NCBI RefSeq assembly: GCF_001577835.2
Contig: NC_029518.1
Location: forward strand, 47,401,640 to 47,465,639
Source of the DNA: Coturnix japonica
Taxonomy: Eukaryota > Chordata > Aves > Galliformes > Phasianidae
Length of the DNA stretch: 64,000 bases
Direction: 5' to 3'
Every line of letters begins with the position of its first letter. The stretch's first letter is position 1. Both the position numbers and the translations under genes were made by a program. Shown here piece by piece: positions 38,728-52,609 of the stretch. The notes beneath the pieces were generated by a model, which saw only the letters and a program-made list of their open reading frames with translations, was not told the DNA's origin and did not search any database.

Positions 38728-41037
38728 TGGCAAGCTTACAAGTGACTTCTACTTCAGTCATCATTCATCCATCATCTTTCTTAAGCACGATGAATTGTGT
38801 AATTCTAAAGGGAATGAACACAAACTAGAAGAGCACTCCGGGTACATGGGCCCCTTAGTTATTTATATCTTGGTTCATACATCATAGGTTGGATTTGGTG
38901 CTTTAAAATTTTTTTTGAGTTTCAGTACTATGATTCAAAGCTTACAGGAGGCAGAGAACTTTCTGGGACCTGAGAAGACAAACTGAGTTTGGATCTTCTT
39001 CAAATACCATAAATTTCCTTGAGCCAAATGAAACCTATCACATTTTGTGTCACATCTGTTGCCTTTGTCTAATATCGCCAACCTCATGGGATTAAGCCCA
39101 TAACTGATACCTAAGCTTGGCACACTATTTTTCAGAGGTTCCCAATATTCATTAATTCACAGATGCAGGGGAAGACAATTTTAAGTGTCCCTATGCAGTA
39201 CCTCTGTATGGGAATCCTCTTTTTCTTAGATGCTCATCTATGTATTTGGCTACATTAGTTTTGCCTCTGATGTTTCTGCTCTCCTTTATATTGTTAATAC
39301 ACTTCTAATATCACCTAAAACAACATGCTATTAGAAGAAAAACTGCCTAAGCAGGTGTAATACTTACTGAGAAAGAGATATCTTATCACTGACAGCCATT
39401 TTGAGCTCTCAGCCATCAAGCTGAGCATCAGATACAGAGCGGTGTGCTAGAGTGTGCTCAGGCAGAATGAATATAGCTGCGTGGAGTTTCTGAATGTCGT
39501 ATTTTTTATCTGGTACCTTTCCATCAGAATGAACATTTGAATTCAGTGAAGGAAACAAACAATTCCTGTGGAATAATATTAAAAAAACAAACCATAAAAA
39601 CGTGTAGCAAGACAAAAAGATCTGTGCTTTAGGTTTCCCACCCCAAGCTACAGATGATAATCTTCTCATGATACAATGGGTGTCACTGCTGCTGCTGCTG
39701 TTGTATAGTACGGCTGGATTGTTTAGCATATTCATTGTCCACCAATACATTCACATGCTACCAAAGCTTTCAGAAGCAGTGATTTAAGCAGTTCACAGAT
39801 CTCTGGAATATAAATGAGTTTGTATTTTCTTCTCTTCCTGACTTTTGAAAGCCTGTTGCGAACAACAGACATCTTACCACCTCCTCTAATGACCATCTAT
39901 TACAATGAAGTTCAGTTATCTGTGGATAGAGTAACCATGTTGCAGAATCACTGTTCATGTGTGCCAACTCCGCTTGGATCCAGCGGAGCATAATAACCCT
40001 AATGCAAGGCCACGTGGCTACAGCTAATTTGCTTCCAAAGCCGATTCAAGTGCACAAGCAGTGTACCTGGTTTTATCCGGCATGAAGCCAGAGTGAACAA
40101 ACTGGGCAGACCCAAACCAATCCCATGTGAGCTCCTCCTTCAATCTGGCCACACATTTCCAGGAACCTTATAGTAAACTTGCCTACCTTTGAAATCTTTG
40201 CAACTCTGATCGATGAGGTAAATCACAGAAAGGATAGTCACAAGGCAATGTAATTCCAGATGCCTTATATCTGAAGGAAACCAACTAAAAATCAGCATAC
40301 CATGCTGCTGCACCATTTCTACAATCAAATATACATAAACAGCAGTGGATTTAAAAAAATGATGGGATGTATATCATGATTTTCATGAGATCTTTTTCCC
40401 CCCAAGCTGTTTCCAAGCAGAAACGTGGTCAAGTTATATTACAGCTCCGCAGGAATCTCTGTAATAAAAATCACACATTAACATTATAGACCATTAAAGT
40501 GCTCTGTGTGTTAAAATAAGCACACCTAAATACACCAAAGAATACATGTAAGATGTGAACATGAGAACGTTTGGATCTTTAGGTTACTTTCTCATAAAGT
40601 ACTTTTTTGAAAATAATTCTGTTCACTTTGTTCTAATTCTACACAATTTTCATGCCCACTACAGCTCATCTTTGACTGTCTGATCATCAAACAGAATTCT
40701 GTCAAGCTCAGACTGTCTCTAGTATTTTGGAACTGAGTTCCTTATACAAACAGGCATACTTTTAATTCTGAACACTTGCTGTCATACCTTCCCAAAGGAA
40801 GGCTTAAACGCACCTTCTGATACAGCGCTAATGGCTCAGCCCATGTATTGAGAACTTACAATCTGGAAATGCAGGACTGGGTCTTGAACTAGGAAAATAA
40901 GAAAAGTCCTCCTGCAGAAATAATATCATCTACAGCTGACAGTGGAAAACCTGAAAACATACAATTCAAATGTCATCAATCCATCTAGAATTTCAAGAAT
41001 CAGCATAAAGAAACAAAAACTTGGGGATAACTTGATC

Positions 41038-41664
41038 TTTATTTAGGCATTATTAAGAAACGTTGCATCATTTTCAGATAGTCCAACATGGCAAATAAAA
41101 TCTTACTGGATTGATAAAATTATTAACATCACCAATTTAAGGCAACTTCACATCATGTTACGTTTCTATGTCACGCTTCAGTCATACTGAATTCTTCTTT
41201 GGATACATTCATGCAATTAACTTTAAATATATTTTTACACTATACTTGGAAATACATTGGATTGTTTCGTTCCCCATATTAGACATATCTGGTTAAGTTT
41301 TTCTCAAACAATACAAAGAATGGTCTTGTTCTTCTTGGTGGAAATGGAAAGCCATAATGACTTAATGATTTAATGGCTTACTTGATGCAAGAAAAGCATG
41401 TTGAGAATGCCATGGAGATAAGTATACATCTTAAATGTGTATGTCACATGCAATCATGGAGAAATAGGAATGGAGGTTTAAACATAATTATTATTCTTAG
41501 CTAAAACAATTTTCCCTCCACATAAACCCCCAAAATATCCTTGCACTGAGCAGAGGGCCCATTATCTGCCTTATTTCCAAAAGATTCCTCTCTGTGCCAA
41601 CCTCTGTTGGGGATGAGAAATCTTCCATGGAGCCACGAGCAAGCCTCCATGTTGCATCTATTGT
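41038..41664 (-). other. AIG1: Putative AIG1 3' UTR with polyadenylation signal
   Basis: Sequence downstream of the AIG1 stop on the minus strand. The motif TTTATT on the plus strand (AATAAA on the minus strand) at 41038-41043 is a likely polyadenylation signal about 620 bases past the stop. The true 3' end is not shown directly. Confidence 0.55.
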
Positions 41665-41702
41665 TCAGTCCAATTTTGGCTTTTCTTTTTCTTCTTCAAT
41701 AC
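41665..41702 (-). CDS. AIG1: AIG1 last coding exon with stop
   Basis: The acceptor TTTCAG ends at 41703. The 38 bases complete a Cys codon and encode [11 protein letters not shown] and TGA, matching the human tail [11 protein letters not shown]. Too short for an ORF scan; found by homology and phase. Confidence 0.95.
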
Positions 41703-44700
41703 CTGAAAGCATATGGAGAACAGCTTTTAAAAATCTCTGAATGAATAAAACCAAAGTTTATTTAGAGAGGTTTCTTCTAAAGCATTAATCTTTCCCCTAT
41801 ATTGCCGTTGTTTCTCCCCCTACTTGCTCACATGCTCTTGCATGTGTTACCTCACCTGCTGTGCATGAAAAGAGCATCTGCACACCTGATGGCAGTGGTT
41901 GTCCAGTAATGAACAGCACAGTCCTACCTCCCTCCCGACAACTTTCAAATCAGCCTCACCCCCTGCCGCACTCTCAGCCTTTGACTGCTGCAGGGGACTG
42001 GGAACACTTAGTTCCCTCAACTCCTCTGCTTACCTACGAGCAAATTAAGGTGGATGTTATTATAGCTGAAGAGAAGCAGCTGGCTCTATCTGAATGCAAG
42101 TTTTAAAATTTCTGCTTAGAATTCAGTAAGTTTAGCCCCCTCTCCTATTTCAGCGTTGGGTTTTTACGAATTTGCAAGTACATTTCCCTCTTTTGAGAGC
42201 ACAGAAACAAAGGATCAAGTAGCGTTGATAGGGCACCTCTCACTTCTGGTAAGGGTCGCACCCCTCAGCGCTATCAGGAGGACTGTGCTAATGCAGGGCT
42301 CCTTAAAGATCTGATCTTTGCTGCAGGACTTTTCTCTCATCTAAGCTGAGCAGCGTCTGGGTTGGGCAGCAGATTGTGTTTTTTCTGGCAATGGAAACGT
42401 TCAGCTATTTCATATGCCTGTTTCTGGACAATGAATTACTATTGGTATCTGACAAAAGTATTGTTCTTCTGACTAGGCCCTCTCTGCCAAACATCTCAAA
42501 TAATAATATTTCTTTTGGAGGTTTTCAGGCCTGCTGCATGTTGGAAAAGAAGGACCTCTGAGGACTGGAGGCAAAAAAAGGAGTAAATTTTGAGAACGTT
42601 GAGAGGAAAATCCAGTCACAAGTATCATCACCTGCTAATGCAATCTATGCATAGATGGCAGTTACACTAAAAGTCACAGTAAAAACGTAGCTAATTAATT
42701 CCAGGATGGGAAGCAGCGAGAGCCACGTGCTGTTAGAACACACAGCTGTGGAGCTGCCTTTATTGAAAGAAGCAACAAGGAAACAAATGGGGCTGCTGCT
42801 GCCAGCAGCCTGAGGACAACAGCCCTGGGTGTCACTGGCAGACCTGTGTAGAGCCACAGTCACAGGTTTAGCAACCAAAACAAGAGGCTGGGTCCAAAAG
42901 ATCATGGTGGGTTTACAGGGCCGCTCCAGAGCCAGCCTTGAGCCTTCTGCTGTAAGGAACTCCTCCAATAGTTTTAAATGAGCTGTTTTATTTGCCTTTT
43001 AAAAAGAGGCTCTTTCCTTTCTTCTCAATTGCACTGCTGCAGATGCATCAAATAGTTTGGCAGGAACACAGATACCCTCAAAACTGTAGACAGACACTGG
43101 CTTGTAGAAAGAGCAAACTTTTCCTTGCCTACCATGTTTGTAGTTTCACTTGGAAATATCTAACTGCAAATCATGTTGTCAGTGGTGAGGCTTTATTTTA
43201 TGCATCTCCATAGAAAAGGGGAAAAAAACCCACAGACCTCCAAAGCTCAAAACAGCTCCCTTCCACCCCAGAAATCTCAAAGCTTATGATTCAAACACTC
43301 CTTTTAAACACACAGTTCTCAAAAACCATTTTCCTAACTCTTGCCAAGATGACAGATTGGCATTATTTTAAATTTCTGCTGTTTGTGGTACGCATGTTAC
43401 ACACTTCAGGTTTGGTTCACTCAAAGTGTTTCTAACATAGCACAACAGCAGGTGACTCATGACATCCTCTGGATTGCAAGTGCTTTGGCTACAAAGGAGT
43501 TTGGATTTGTATTCTTTTATCAAATCAAGGAAATGACAGAGATGATAACAGGGTGTTATGGGGAACCTACTGGGAGAATGACCTAATCAGCTTCTCTGGG
43601 ATGGGAAGCCACAAGAAGAGATCCATACTGTTCAAAATGAGGGAGACTTTCCACCATTTACTCATTCATGGACTTGGTAAGAACATTTGTTTCTTCATGA
43701 CATTTCTATTCTACATACATGACGTACATTAAGTGAAAGCATTCCTTGCAGCTGCATTTTTTACAAGCTTGTTTCCTGCCTTAATTTAAATAAGTAATAC
43801 AGATTGAACATGACATCAAACTCAGGACTCAAAACCACTGTGACCAACGATCACTGATCCTAGGGTAAAACCAACAAGATACTTTGCATCAAGGTGATAA
43901 CATGAGCAAATGGCAAGTAAAACCATTTGAGCTTCCAGAATCAGACTCTCCCGAGTACCACAGGACTCGTTAAAACAGATCTGTGTGAGCGGAAATCTAC
44001 CACGTGAATTTATGGTGTATTAACAGGTGCACACTACATTTACCAAAATGGGACGCAGACTGATCTTACAATCCTAATTTGTTATGGGCCCAATGAAGGC
44101 AGTGACAGAACTCCCACTGAGCGAGGATTTCACTCCATTTGTGATTTGCTCCTGCAGAGATTATGAATGTTGTTTGCTTACTTCAGGCATTTTGGCAATT
44201 GAAAACATCTTTCATAGATTAAATAAGCCTTGTTTTTGTCTTATCTTCCTTTTTCCTTTACTTGGCAATGCCTGGCCTAGGCTTGGTAGGTAAATGTACA
44301 GCCTATAGAGTTATGTTCACCCTGCACTACGGTGGTCTTTCATTCTTAATACTTGACTGATGTGAACATGTTAATTTTCTTTGAATAAACTTATAAGCAG
44401 AAGACACCTTCTATCTGGGAACAGTACTTTTAAAAAATTGTTATTTCCTAGTCAAAGCTTAACATTAACAACATTCCTAAAATGATATTTTATTCTAGAG
44501 GCATTTAATGGGTTCATCAGCTAATAAGTGGGTTGTAAACCAAGTGGGTTGTAAACCTTTCAGGTAATTGCTAGCAGCTCTTAAATTAGTATTGGAAGTA
44601 ATAAAAAAGAATACATATTCATAGCACATAATGTTCTCCAGCAGCCATTCCATTCATCTGACTGCTCTTAAGTACAAGCAAGCAAGAAGTTTCAATGGAA

Positions 44701-47700
44701 CTTCTGTCATTCTCCTCTGCTTTAGCCTGCTAAAAATCTCTTTGACTTTCAGGGCAGCACATTCAAGCCCTGACAGAGTATTACACAAGCTAATATTTCT
44801 AAAACAATACTCACATTTTTGAGTATCCCAAATGTAGTTGTTCAGGACCTCTCCCATCACGTAGAAAATGTTAATTATTACAGTAACAGCTGCAAAAAAG
44901 ATTATTTTGACACCTGGGCTTAGGTGTTCAAGAAGCGGGTACACCCACACTCCTGTAACGTGGTGAATCCAGCACACCCTGAAACAGAACAAAACAATCA
45001 AGCGATGACTACTACAGCCCTGTTTTTAGAAAGCAGCTGTAACCTAAAAAGCAATCACTTGAAAGGACAGCGAGTTGCTATTAACTGCAGCTTCTTGGAG
45101 TGCCCAGATGATATCTTCCCAGAACAGACATTAAAAATAACGAAACAAAGACTGATTTCCTGTACTGTTACAGCTTTGTTTTAAATTCAGTATAAACAGT
45201 CATCCAATTTTCAGGTTCTGATGCCAGCTACATTTATATTTACAAAGAATATAAACTCCCATTTCATGTATCAGCATGGGAATGCAGCACTTCCCCAGTT
45301 CCAAGCATGTTCTTTCAAAAGGTGTTCAGTGCTCCTGCAGCTCTCCTACAAAGCCTGACTTTCTGCTTTCTGGTGCATCTTGGTTTCATTTTGTACACAT
45401 TTGTGTGTTTGCTGTTTTCCCCTCCACACCTGGCAAGTGCTTGGGTTTCTTCATTCGTTGGAGACATATGGTTCAGCTTCTCTTTAAAACAATCATTTCT
45501 TCAGCACCTGTGTTTTATAGGTTGCTCCAGTTTTTCTTCCAGCTACCTGATATGATTCGTGACTGAATGATTTTATGCTAGATGGGACAAACTTTGTTTT
45601 AAAAAACCCTCTGGAAGGATGGGTGCTGCACAGAGATCTGACATGCCGAGTGGTGAAATTAGGGTGGGGGGATTGTGGAGAGAGCTCATACATTCCAGCA
45701 GTTGGAAGCTAGGAAAGGTAAATGTTGCCAAAAAACTGAGCACACATCATGGTGGCTAACTAGGAAAAATGCTCAGTGGAAACAAGGCTGAGGCTCACAA
45801 TTCTGAGATGCTGGTCTCTCTGTAAGAATGTAAATCTGATCAGTTTGACAGAGATGCGGGCAGTGAAACACAGCTAAAGAGAAGACCAAGCAGCTGCAGA
45901 GAAAATTACTGATGGGGATTTCCATGTCTATATGATTTGCTTCACTTGCTGATACTCTGTTTAATGAAGACTTTTGATCACTATGTCAACAGCCATAGGC
46001 TCCTGAAGAATATCAGAACCACTATAATGAATGCCTGTCACACAGAGAGCATAAAATCCCTGTTTAATGATTCTCTCTCACCCTGTACACTTACTTAGCT
46101 CCCCTGCATGATGAAGCTGTCCAGCACCATGAAGCATCTTTATGGAGGGACTTTTCAAGGGACCTTCTAAACGGTACTTATGTACTCAAATTCATGAACC
46201 AAGCAGAAGTGACACTTACTAGAATGCACTTATGTTGGAAAGAAAAACGTTTTCTAAATGTGACCAATGAGTCACTGCTGAGCTCCCGAATGTCATCTGT
46301 GTCGGGTTAGTTCAGAATTTCTAGTACATTGTATGAACTCTGTTCTTTGCTGCCCAGAAAGGTCGCCTTGTTTGGTGAGGCTGCTGGTGCGTTCCACACA
46401 GCTGCTGTACGCCTGTCACCAGTGCAGCCACAACGCATGCTCTGAGAACAGGGGGTACTGAGTACTGCTGAGATGACTGTCACACACTCAGCAACCCTGA
46501 CCTTCCTTCCAGCGAGCACAGTGTTTGGGCAGAGTGATGTTGGCCTTGTCTCTGCTGAGCAGTGGTACAGGCTGCTCCTGTGTGGCCTGCACCTCGGAGG
46601 GGAGCTGCCAGAGGACAACTGCTACCATGGAAACCTCACCTGATGGCCTTTCTGAGCAGCTCGCTCTCGCTGAACGCACGCTAGCACAGCCCCGCACAAG
46701 GAGCTGATAAACCATGGGCATAAAGCCTCCATACAAGATTGTTGATTACTATCTCATTGTTGATTAGTATCTCATGCCATTTTTCCATCGTTTTCCATCA
46801 TTTCCATGTCTGAGAAGATGAGAACTATGCAGAGAAGATGGGCAAACATTTACTCTTTGGCTACTGAGATTTTGTTGAGGAAGAAAAATAACCAGTTCAA
46901 AAAACTGTGAGAACCCTGTGGTTTATGCCTCACTTTGGTAGGACCTTGTATTTGTTTAATTCACTCCTTTACTGCTAAAGGCAGTAAAATACAACCCCAG
47001 CGAGCTTCTGAAGTCAGGAGACTACACAAATAATAAAAATGCATACAATTACACTTGAGTACGAAGTATAGAATCCATCAAGACTGAAGGGTCCAAACAC
47101 CCATTTTTTCACATGGGTTTTAGATGAAAGCTTCCCTTGTAGGCTGATTTTTCCAAAATGGCCTGCTGAATCTTCTCCTGGAGCATCTGACATTAGCAAC
47201 AGTCACAACCTTGATACATGACTACACTGATCTACTGCGGTAATGCCTTTCTGGGTACTTCTTGCAGCAGTGCTCACAGATCTTTTCCTACAATTTCTGT
47301 GCTATTCAGGTTTCCAATGGCTGGGGTAACAGAAAGATGATTCTTAAGCCCCACACACATTCCAGGCTGGTTTTCGTTGTGGTTACAATTTAACGAATGA
47401 CAGAACAGGAGCATTTTCTTTGCTTTATTTCCTGATCTTTCCTAGTTTCACTCTCCTTGTCATCCAAAAGGGGGAACTTTACCCAGAACTATTAAACTGT
47501 AGAATATCTCCCAAAGGAGGTGATAGGCCTACAGCAGCTGAGTCATCCAAAACTCAAATGAACAAATCATTTGTGGGTACAGGCTAGGGACCAACTCTGT
47601 GCTTTCAGAGGCAGGAGCACAGTGACCCAGAATAAAACTGTTCTACTTTTGATTTCTAACACCAAAGAAGTGACGTTTAAGGAAATTTTCATCAATTCCT

Positions 47701-50700
47701 TTTACCTTTTTAATTTTTTTTTCTCCAAAGACATTGGACAGCTTATTCCACATCTAATCAGAATCATTACATTTGTGGCCATCTTAAGATGTTGGGCTCT
47801 TTATATAACAGGTGTAAGCCATTTACAGGAGGAATTTATATTGTTTAGAAATTTTAAATACTAAAAAATAAATTCAATATATAATCATCAGGAAATGAAA
47901 GCAATAGTTGCCCTCTTTTCCAATTTCTTATGCTGGATTCTTCACCAATTGGAATGTTGCTGAAGAATACATGAGTCAAGAGGACTGTGCTACTGATATG
48001 GAATGGCTTACGTAGTCAGAAGATGTCAAATCCCAGAAAACTGCTCCTGCAAATAATGTCATGCAAAACATACACAGCATGTCATCCACTGGGATGGACA
48101 AAGACTAGGAGAAATTTGTGTTAGCCAGAATGACAGAAACTGCAGATTTTGAGGTTGTCTCCTTTGATAAATAATATTTAATTTTAAATATAGTAATGGT
48201 TGCTATGCATTCTTGAGCTGTATTTTAAGGAGATGCACAAGCAAGTGACAATGCATTATCTATGCATGTCATCTGTACTGACTGTACTGTTGCTTTCACT
48301 GAAACACTTGATATAGAGGTGGAGACAGAATACAACAGTTCATAATGGCTGTGTCAGACCTATCACACCAAGGATTCACAAAGAACTGTGCTCCTGAAAG
48401 CACTGTTTTTCTTCCTTCCTTCTTGTGGGTAAGACACAAATAATGCTAATGCCCTGGCCTATTTCTGCTGCTTCTACTTCTGAATCTCTCCTGTTCTAAG
48501 TAGTCCTGGCTCCAAATCTTTTCTTCTCTTTTGCATTGTCTCATCCATCACCTGCCATCAGCCTTCCACTCCGATTTGAAAGCCCATCTCCCTCTTCCCC
48601 TCCAAGTTTTTTCCATTTACTTGCATGATTTCAGCTTGACGACCTATTAGCTGCACATTTCCTTGCCCACGCTCTCTGTTAACCCTCTTTTACTTGTCTC
48701 AAGGATTTTTCATTTGGTCTTTGCCAATCGTTGATTCATCTGATCTGTACTGAATTTCTCTCCCCAATGCTCACTTGAAAAAGCATGTATGGCCCCTTCC
48801 TGACATACAGACAAACAATGCACCCTGTATAGGAGACATGTGGTGGGTTTCCTACTCCATCTGTATCAATCACTTCCAAAGTTTTTACCCTTCTCTTCTG
48901 AACTACAATGTTTGTCCTAGTAATCCGCATTCCTACCCTTTTGCCAACATATTCTGTTTCTGATCTTCCTTTCCTTCTATGGTGAACCACTAGAGGAAAT
49001 CCTACAGCAAAACTGACAGCAGCATCTCAAATTCATTACAAATTCTCAGAATGCACATTCGTTTCTTTAATTTATTCAAGAAGAATTCAGCAAACCATCC
49101 CATCTAATCTACATCTAATCTAATCTACTGAACTCTCACAAAGTCACTTAAAGATAAACTTCATTTTCAAACAAAAGTTTAAAGATACCTAAGATATATA
49201 AATAGATCTATCAAAGAATGAATCAAGTCCAAGCTTGGCACACGTGGTGACAACTCCTAGTGGATTCGAGATAGTAACAAGAGAGGAGACCAAGTCTTTT
49301 TATCACAAACACGTAGCCCAGCAGTAATGTGAGCAGCAGAGTCAGACTCTTAGGGTCTGTTTATTTGGCATCCTCAAGCACTCAAAAGCAGAGGGAACAA
49401 GAAAGCAATTTTAAATAAATGTATTCATCTCAGTTTATTTTAGGGACATATTAGGCTCTGATATTAGTTGCCATGAGGTCATTCGGATTACAAGGAGCAA
49501 CACATTTCTGGCTCTTTTCTGTTCCTTGACAACCAACTCCATACACTCATTGGCAGTATTTTCTGGTAGCACTGGCACGCTCCCAGGATTTCTTAGCACA
49601 GTCTAGATTTAACAATTCTGTACAAATTATGACTTTTCCAAGCCATAGCAAATAAAGCCAATTGGTCTTTCCCATCTTATCCCATGGCTTAGATCCTTAA
49701 AGTCCATGTATGGAGTGCAACAGGCAATGCAGGTCTGTGAATGCTGTGCCTGGGGACAGTTCCTTGAAAGCAATACAGAGTTCTCTTTCACAGACAGTGC
49801 ATGAGCTATGTGTGCCTGTCCAAATGCTCTCCTGACTGAAGGGATAGAATAATAAATAAATAAGGTAGAAAAAATAGAAAAAGTTTTTACTCTTTTACTC
49901 TTCAAGATCAAATAATACATATAATGCATCTCTGAATACTGTTTAGGTGATATCAAGCTATTTACCTATGCTCTTCTAACTTCTGTAATTCTATTCAGAA
50001 TTGTTTTCCTGCTTTCTCATTTATCAGATATACATAATAAAAACTCCCTATTTCACTGTCCCTTCCATACAAGAAAGATTCAGCCACGCGTGAGACAAAC
50101 CAGAAGCTCTACCCTAGCTAGACTTGGAAAAAAAAAAAATGCATTAACATAAGGCATATGCCCTTATAGCACAAAATGAGACTTGATACGTAAATTGTGC
50201 AGTACAGTAAGGTTTCACCTGAGGCAGGGAGAGCTCAAAATTCAGCGGTGAAACACTGAAGACATATGATTAGCAAATTTCTCAATTTTATATTGAGAGA
50301 GCTTCAGAAAAAACAGTTACTGCTGAGGGAAAAACAACACAGCAGACCTCTGACTTCGAGGTAAAAAGACATAAATGAACTATGCACCAACAGGGGATCC
50401 AAGGGCAAACAAAGACACAAAGGAAGGAAGCTCCAAAAAGCAGCATGTAACTAGGTCATCTGCAGGTGTCATCTCATTCTAATACACCATGCTAACCTTG
50501 AGGGGTCTAAAGTGTACAAGGGCAAAAAAACCTAATTATATAATTACAAATTCTCTAAATGATTATGGTAATTAATTCTGTGGTTATTTAGCAGTAGGAG
50601 GATTGTGAACACTAGCTGTGAAATGTAAGCACACTCTGAGATGGATTAAAAAAATACTCTTTTCATAGTTTCTCTTGGTTTCCCCAACCTGTGAACACCA

Positions 50701-52609
50701 GATACGCTGTATTTATATCAATGAACCAGGACTTAGATTGCAGTTTCAGCCAAGTCTTAGATAGAGGCTTCAATAACATTGCAGGCTGAAGATGCAGAAC
50801 TTGAGGACAATGGCACTGTGAAGCCTCTGTCTCCCTCTGGTCTTTCCCAGAAGACGACTAGAATCTCTTTCAAAAACATGAAAGGAGGAAAGGACTGTAA
50901 TAGCAAAGTTTAGCAAGATGACCTTTAGGTAGAATAAACCATTGTCTCACACCATTTTCTGAGGAATTACAACTTGGAAGAAGGCAAATTGCTTGAGAGC
51001 AGGCCTTCCATTAAGCAAAAGCAAAGGTTGATGACAGTAGCCTGTAACTGAATATCTGCTTAGTAGTTAAGTATCTTAATGCTGAATCTTTTTCCTCTGC
51101 TTTATTTGTCCTAAAATTTCCTTTCACATTATACTTATAGGTGTAGAATGTAGATACACTGTAATAGATGGGATCAAGGCACAGGAGTATCATGCTGATA
51201 GTGTAACAGTTTCTTAGAAGACTTTAATACCCCTCTGGTTTTACTTCACTTGCAGACTAGCCTGCTTCAGTTTTCTGTTTTACTGAGTGCTATGCCACGT
51301 GCCTAATCAGGTGATTGTGAGAAAACAGGCACTATCACTAGGTCAGATCATATGCACAACAACTCAGCCATCCTATCTCTAGGCACCTTTGGGGGAAGGT
51401 GGTAAATAAACAGCTGTTATGAATTACCATATATGAGTTAAATGAACACCCTTTGTCCTGAATAAATCATTACATCCTTTTATGCGTGAGACTGTCCTTA
51501 TCTTAAAATTGCAAGCATTATTCTTATTTAAGAAGGGTATCTGTCTGTAAATGTAAATGGCAGAATGACTAGCGACTTGGGACACAGCACCCTACTTCAG
51601 CTGGATTACTATCCTTTTATGATTACTTGATGTGTGTTGATGTGTATGAACAACAGCTTCTCTTTCACTGGACCAAATGGAAACACTGCATAGTTGAAGA
51701 CTGTTTTCCTTTCTCATTAGTCAGATCATGACTTGGTCAAAAAAATTGTATTATCTACAGTTTTGGAAAACATCCTCTGAGTTGAGGGAACGTTGTTGTG
51801 ATGAGAGAAGAATTAAACAGGAGGTCACAAAATGTATGCAGAAAGGATAGAGGATATACAGCATCAAAAGAGCATTGTTAGCAAAACAAAGGTTTAGTGA
51901 AAAATGAAATGTCAGAATGACCGAAGTAGATTCCCTTTGTCACATAAGTCACAATTTAATGTTGCATCGGAAGGGTCATTGCTGTTTTGTTTTTTCACAA
52001 GCATTTGCATTTTTTTTTTTAAATAAATTGCAACATTTGGATTACCAGCTTGTTCTGCAATCAGTTTTACAGAAAGAATTTATGAACTAGTAAAAGAAAA
52101 AAAGACAGCATTCTATCTGTTCTGTTGCCGTGTAAACACTAATGCAGGAAATCATTTGCCTATTCTCAATTTTATTTGATAGAACAAACCCCCAAGCAAT
52201 AAAACTAAGGTCCAAGAAAAACATTTAGCTTGAAAAAAAAGGTCAAAAAATGTACTCTTGGAAAGACCACTGCTTACATGGGATTGTTCAACAAATTCCT
52301 GTTGTGTGAGGTTTGGCATATACTTTCTAAAAATATAAGCATCTGGGGAAACCAGACAAAGCCCAGGTCTTGGACCAAACGAGGCATGCAGCGTGAATCT
52401 GTTAGTGATTATATCCATAATGAAATATGTGCCCAAATTTAGCAGTACAAAACCCCCAATACGATTTGAAAACACAGCATGTACAGCCCTTACCATAAAA
52501 TATAGCCAACAGCGAAGGTGCACACTGCAGCCAGTCCACAGCTCCTGCTGGGATACTGATGATGTGTTGTTCTCATCTCGATTAATATAAAGGGCAAAAC
52601 TGTTGTATG
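41665..52609 (-). CDS. AIG1: AIG1, androgen-induced 1, last three coding exons (3' part of gene)
   Basis: AIG1 is a multipass membrane hydrolase (threonine/histidine catalysis) that cleaves fatty acid esters of hydroxy fatty acids. Minus-strand coding exons are 52494-52609, 44815-44978 and 41665-41702. They join in phase (0/2, 2/1, 1/stop) to give the C-terminal 105 residues, about 43% of the protein. The match to human AIG1 is close throughout: [20 protein letters not shown], then [32 protein letters not shown] and a charged tail [11 protein letters not shown]. The first codon of the 52494-52609 exon is the histidine equivalent to catalytic human His134. The partner Thr43 is in exons right of the window. 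Two hydrophobic segments (VLPFILIEM..., [20 protein letters not shown]) are likely membrane spans. The orientation, convergent with ADAT2, matches human. Confidence 0.96.
41703..44814 (-). other. AIG1: AIG1 last intron
   Basis: A 3.1-kb intron with no recognised element. It contains a 16-17-base tandem duplication (AAGTGGGTTGTAAACC twice) at about 44525-44557. Confidence 0.8.
44815..44978 (-). CDS. AIG1: AIG1 penultimate coding exon
   Basis: The acceptor TTTCAG ends at 44979 and the donor GTGAGT starts at 44814. Encodes (W)[20 protein letters not shown] through a hydrophobic span to [13 protein letters not shown] plus one base. If the donor is skipped, the frame stays open into the intron ([10 protein letters not shown]...) and stops at about 44654. 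Confidence 0.97.
44979..52493 (-). other. AIG1: AIG1 intron between catalytic-His exon and penultimate exon
   Basis: A 7.5-kb intron without a recognisable repeat family. A tandem duplication of about 18 bases (ATTGTTGATTACTATCTC-like, twice) lies at about 46738-46773. Pyrimidine-rich sequence occurs near 48.4-48.7 kb. Open frames near 46.3-46.7 kb are GC-rich chance frames. Confidence 0.75.
52494..52609 (-). CDS. AIG1: AIG1 coding exon with catalytic His (human His134)
   Basis: The acceptor TTTTTAG ends at 52610 and the donor GTAAGG starts at 52493. Read from CAT at 52609 it encodes [20 protein letters not shown] and then [18 protein letters not shown] plus two bases of Trp. The longest open frame over this stretch is in another frame and is not the gene. 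Confidence 0.97.

Larger units (their letters stand above)
13020..41037. other. 28-kb gene-free interval between ADAT2 and AIG1 3' ends
   Basis: No exon-like homology was recognised on either strand. It holds CR1 pieces (17848, 18711, 29466, 31319 and perhaps 33925), an L1-clade fossil at about 20780-21470, three simple repeats and two short inverted repeats. Open frames of up to about 150 codons occur in the GC-richer parts (17.9-18.4, 24.9-25.3, 28.7-30.7, 34.2-34.7 kb) but show no family resemblance or consistent coding signal. Unannotated noncoding transcripts cannot be excluded. Confidence 0.75.
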
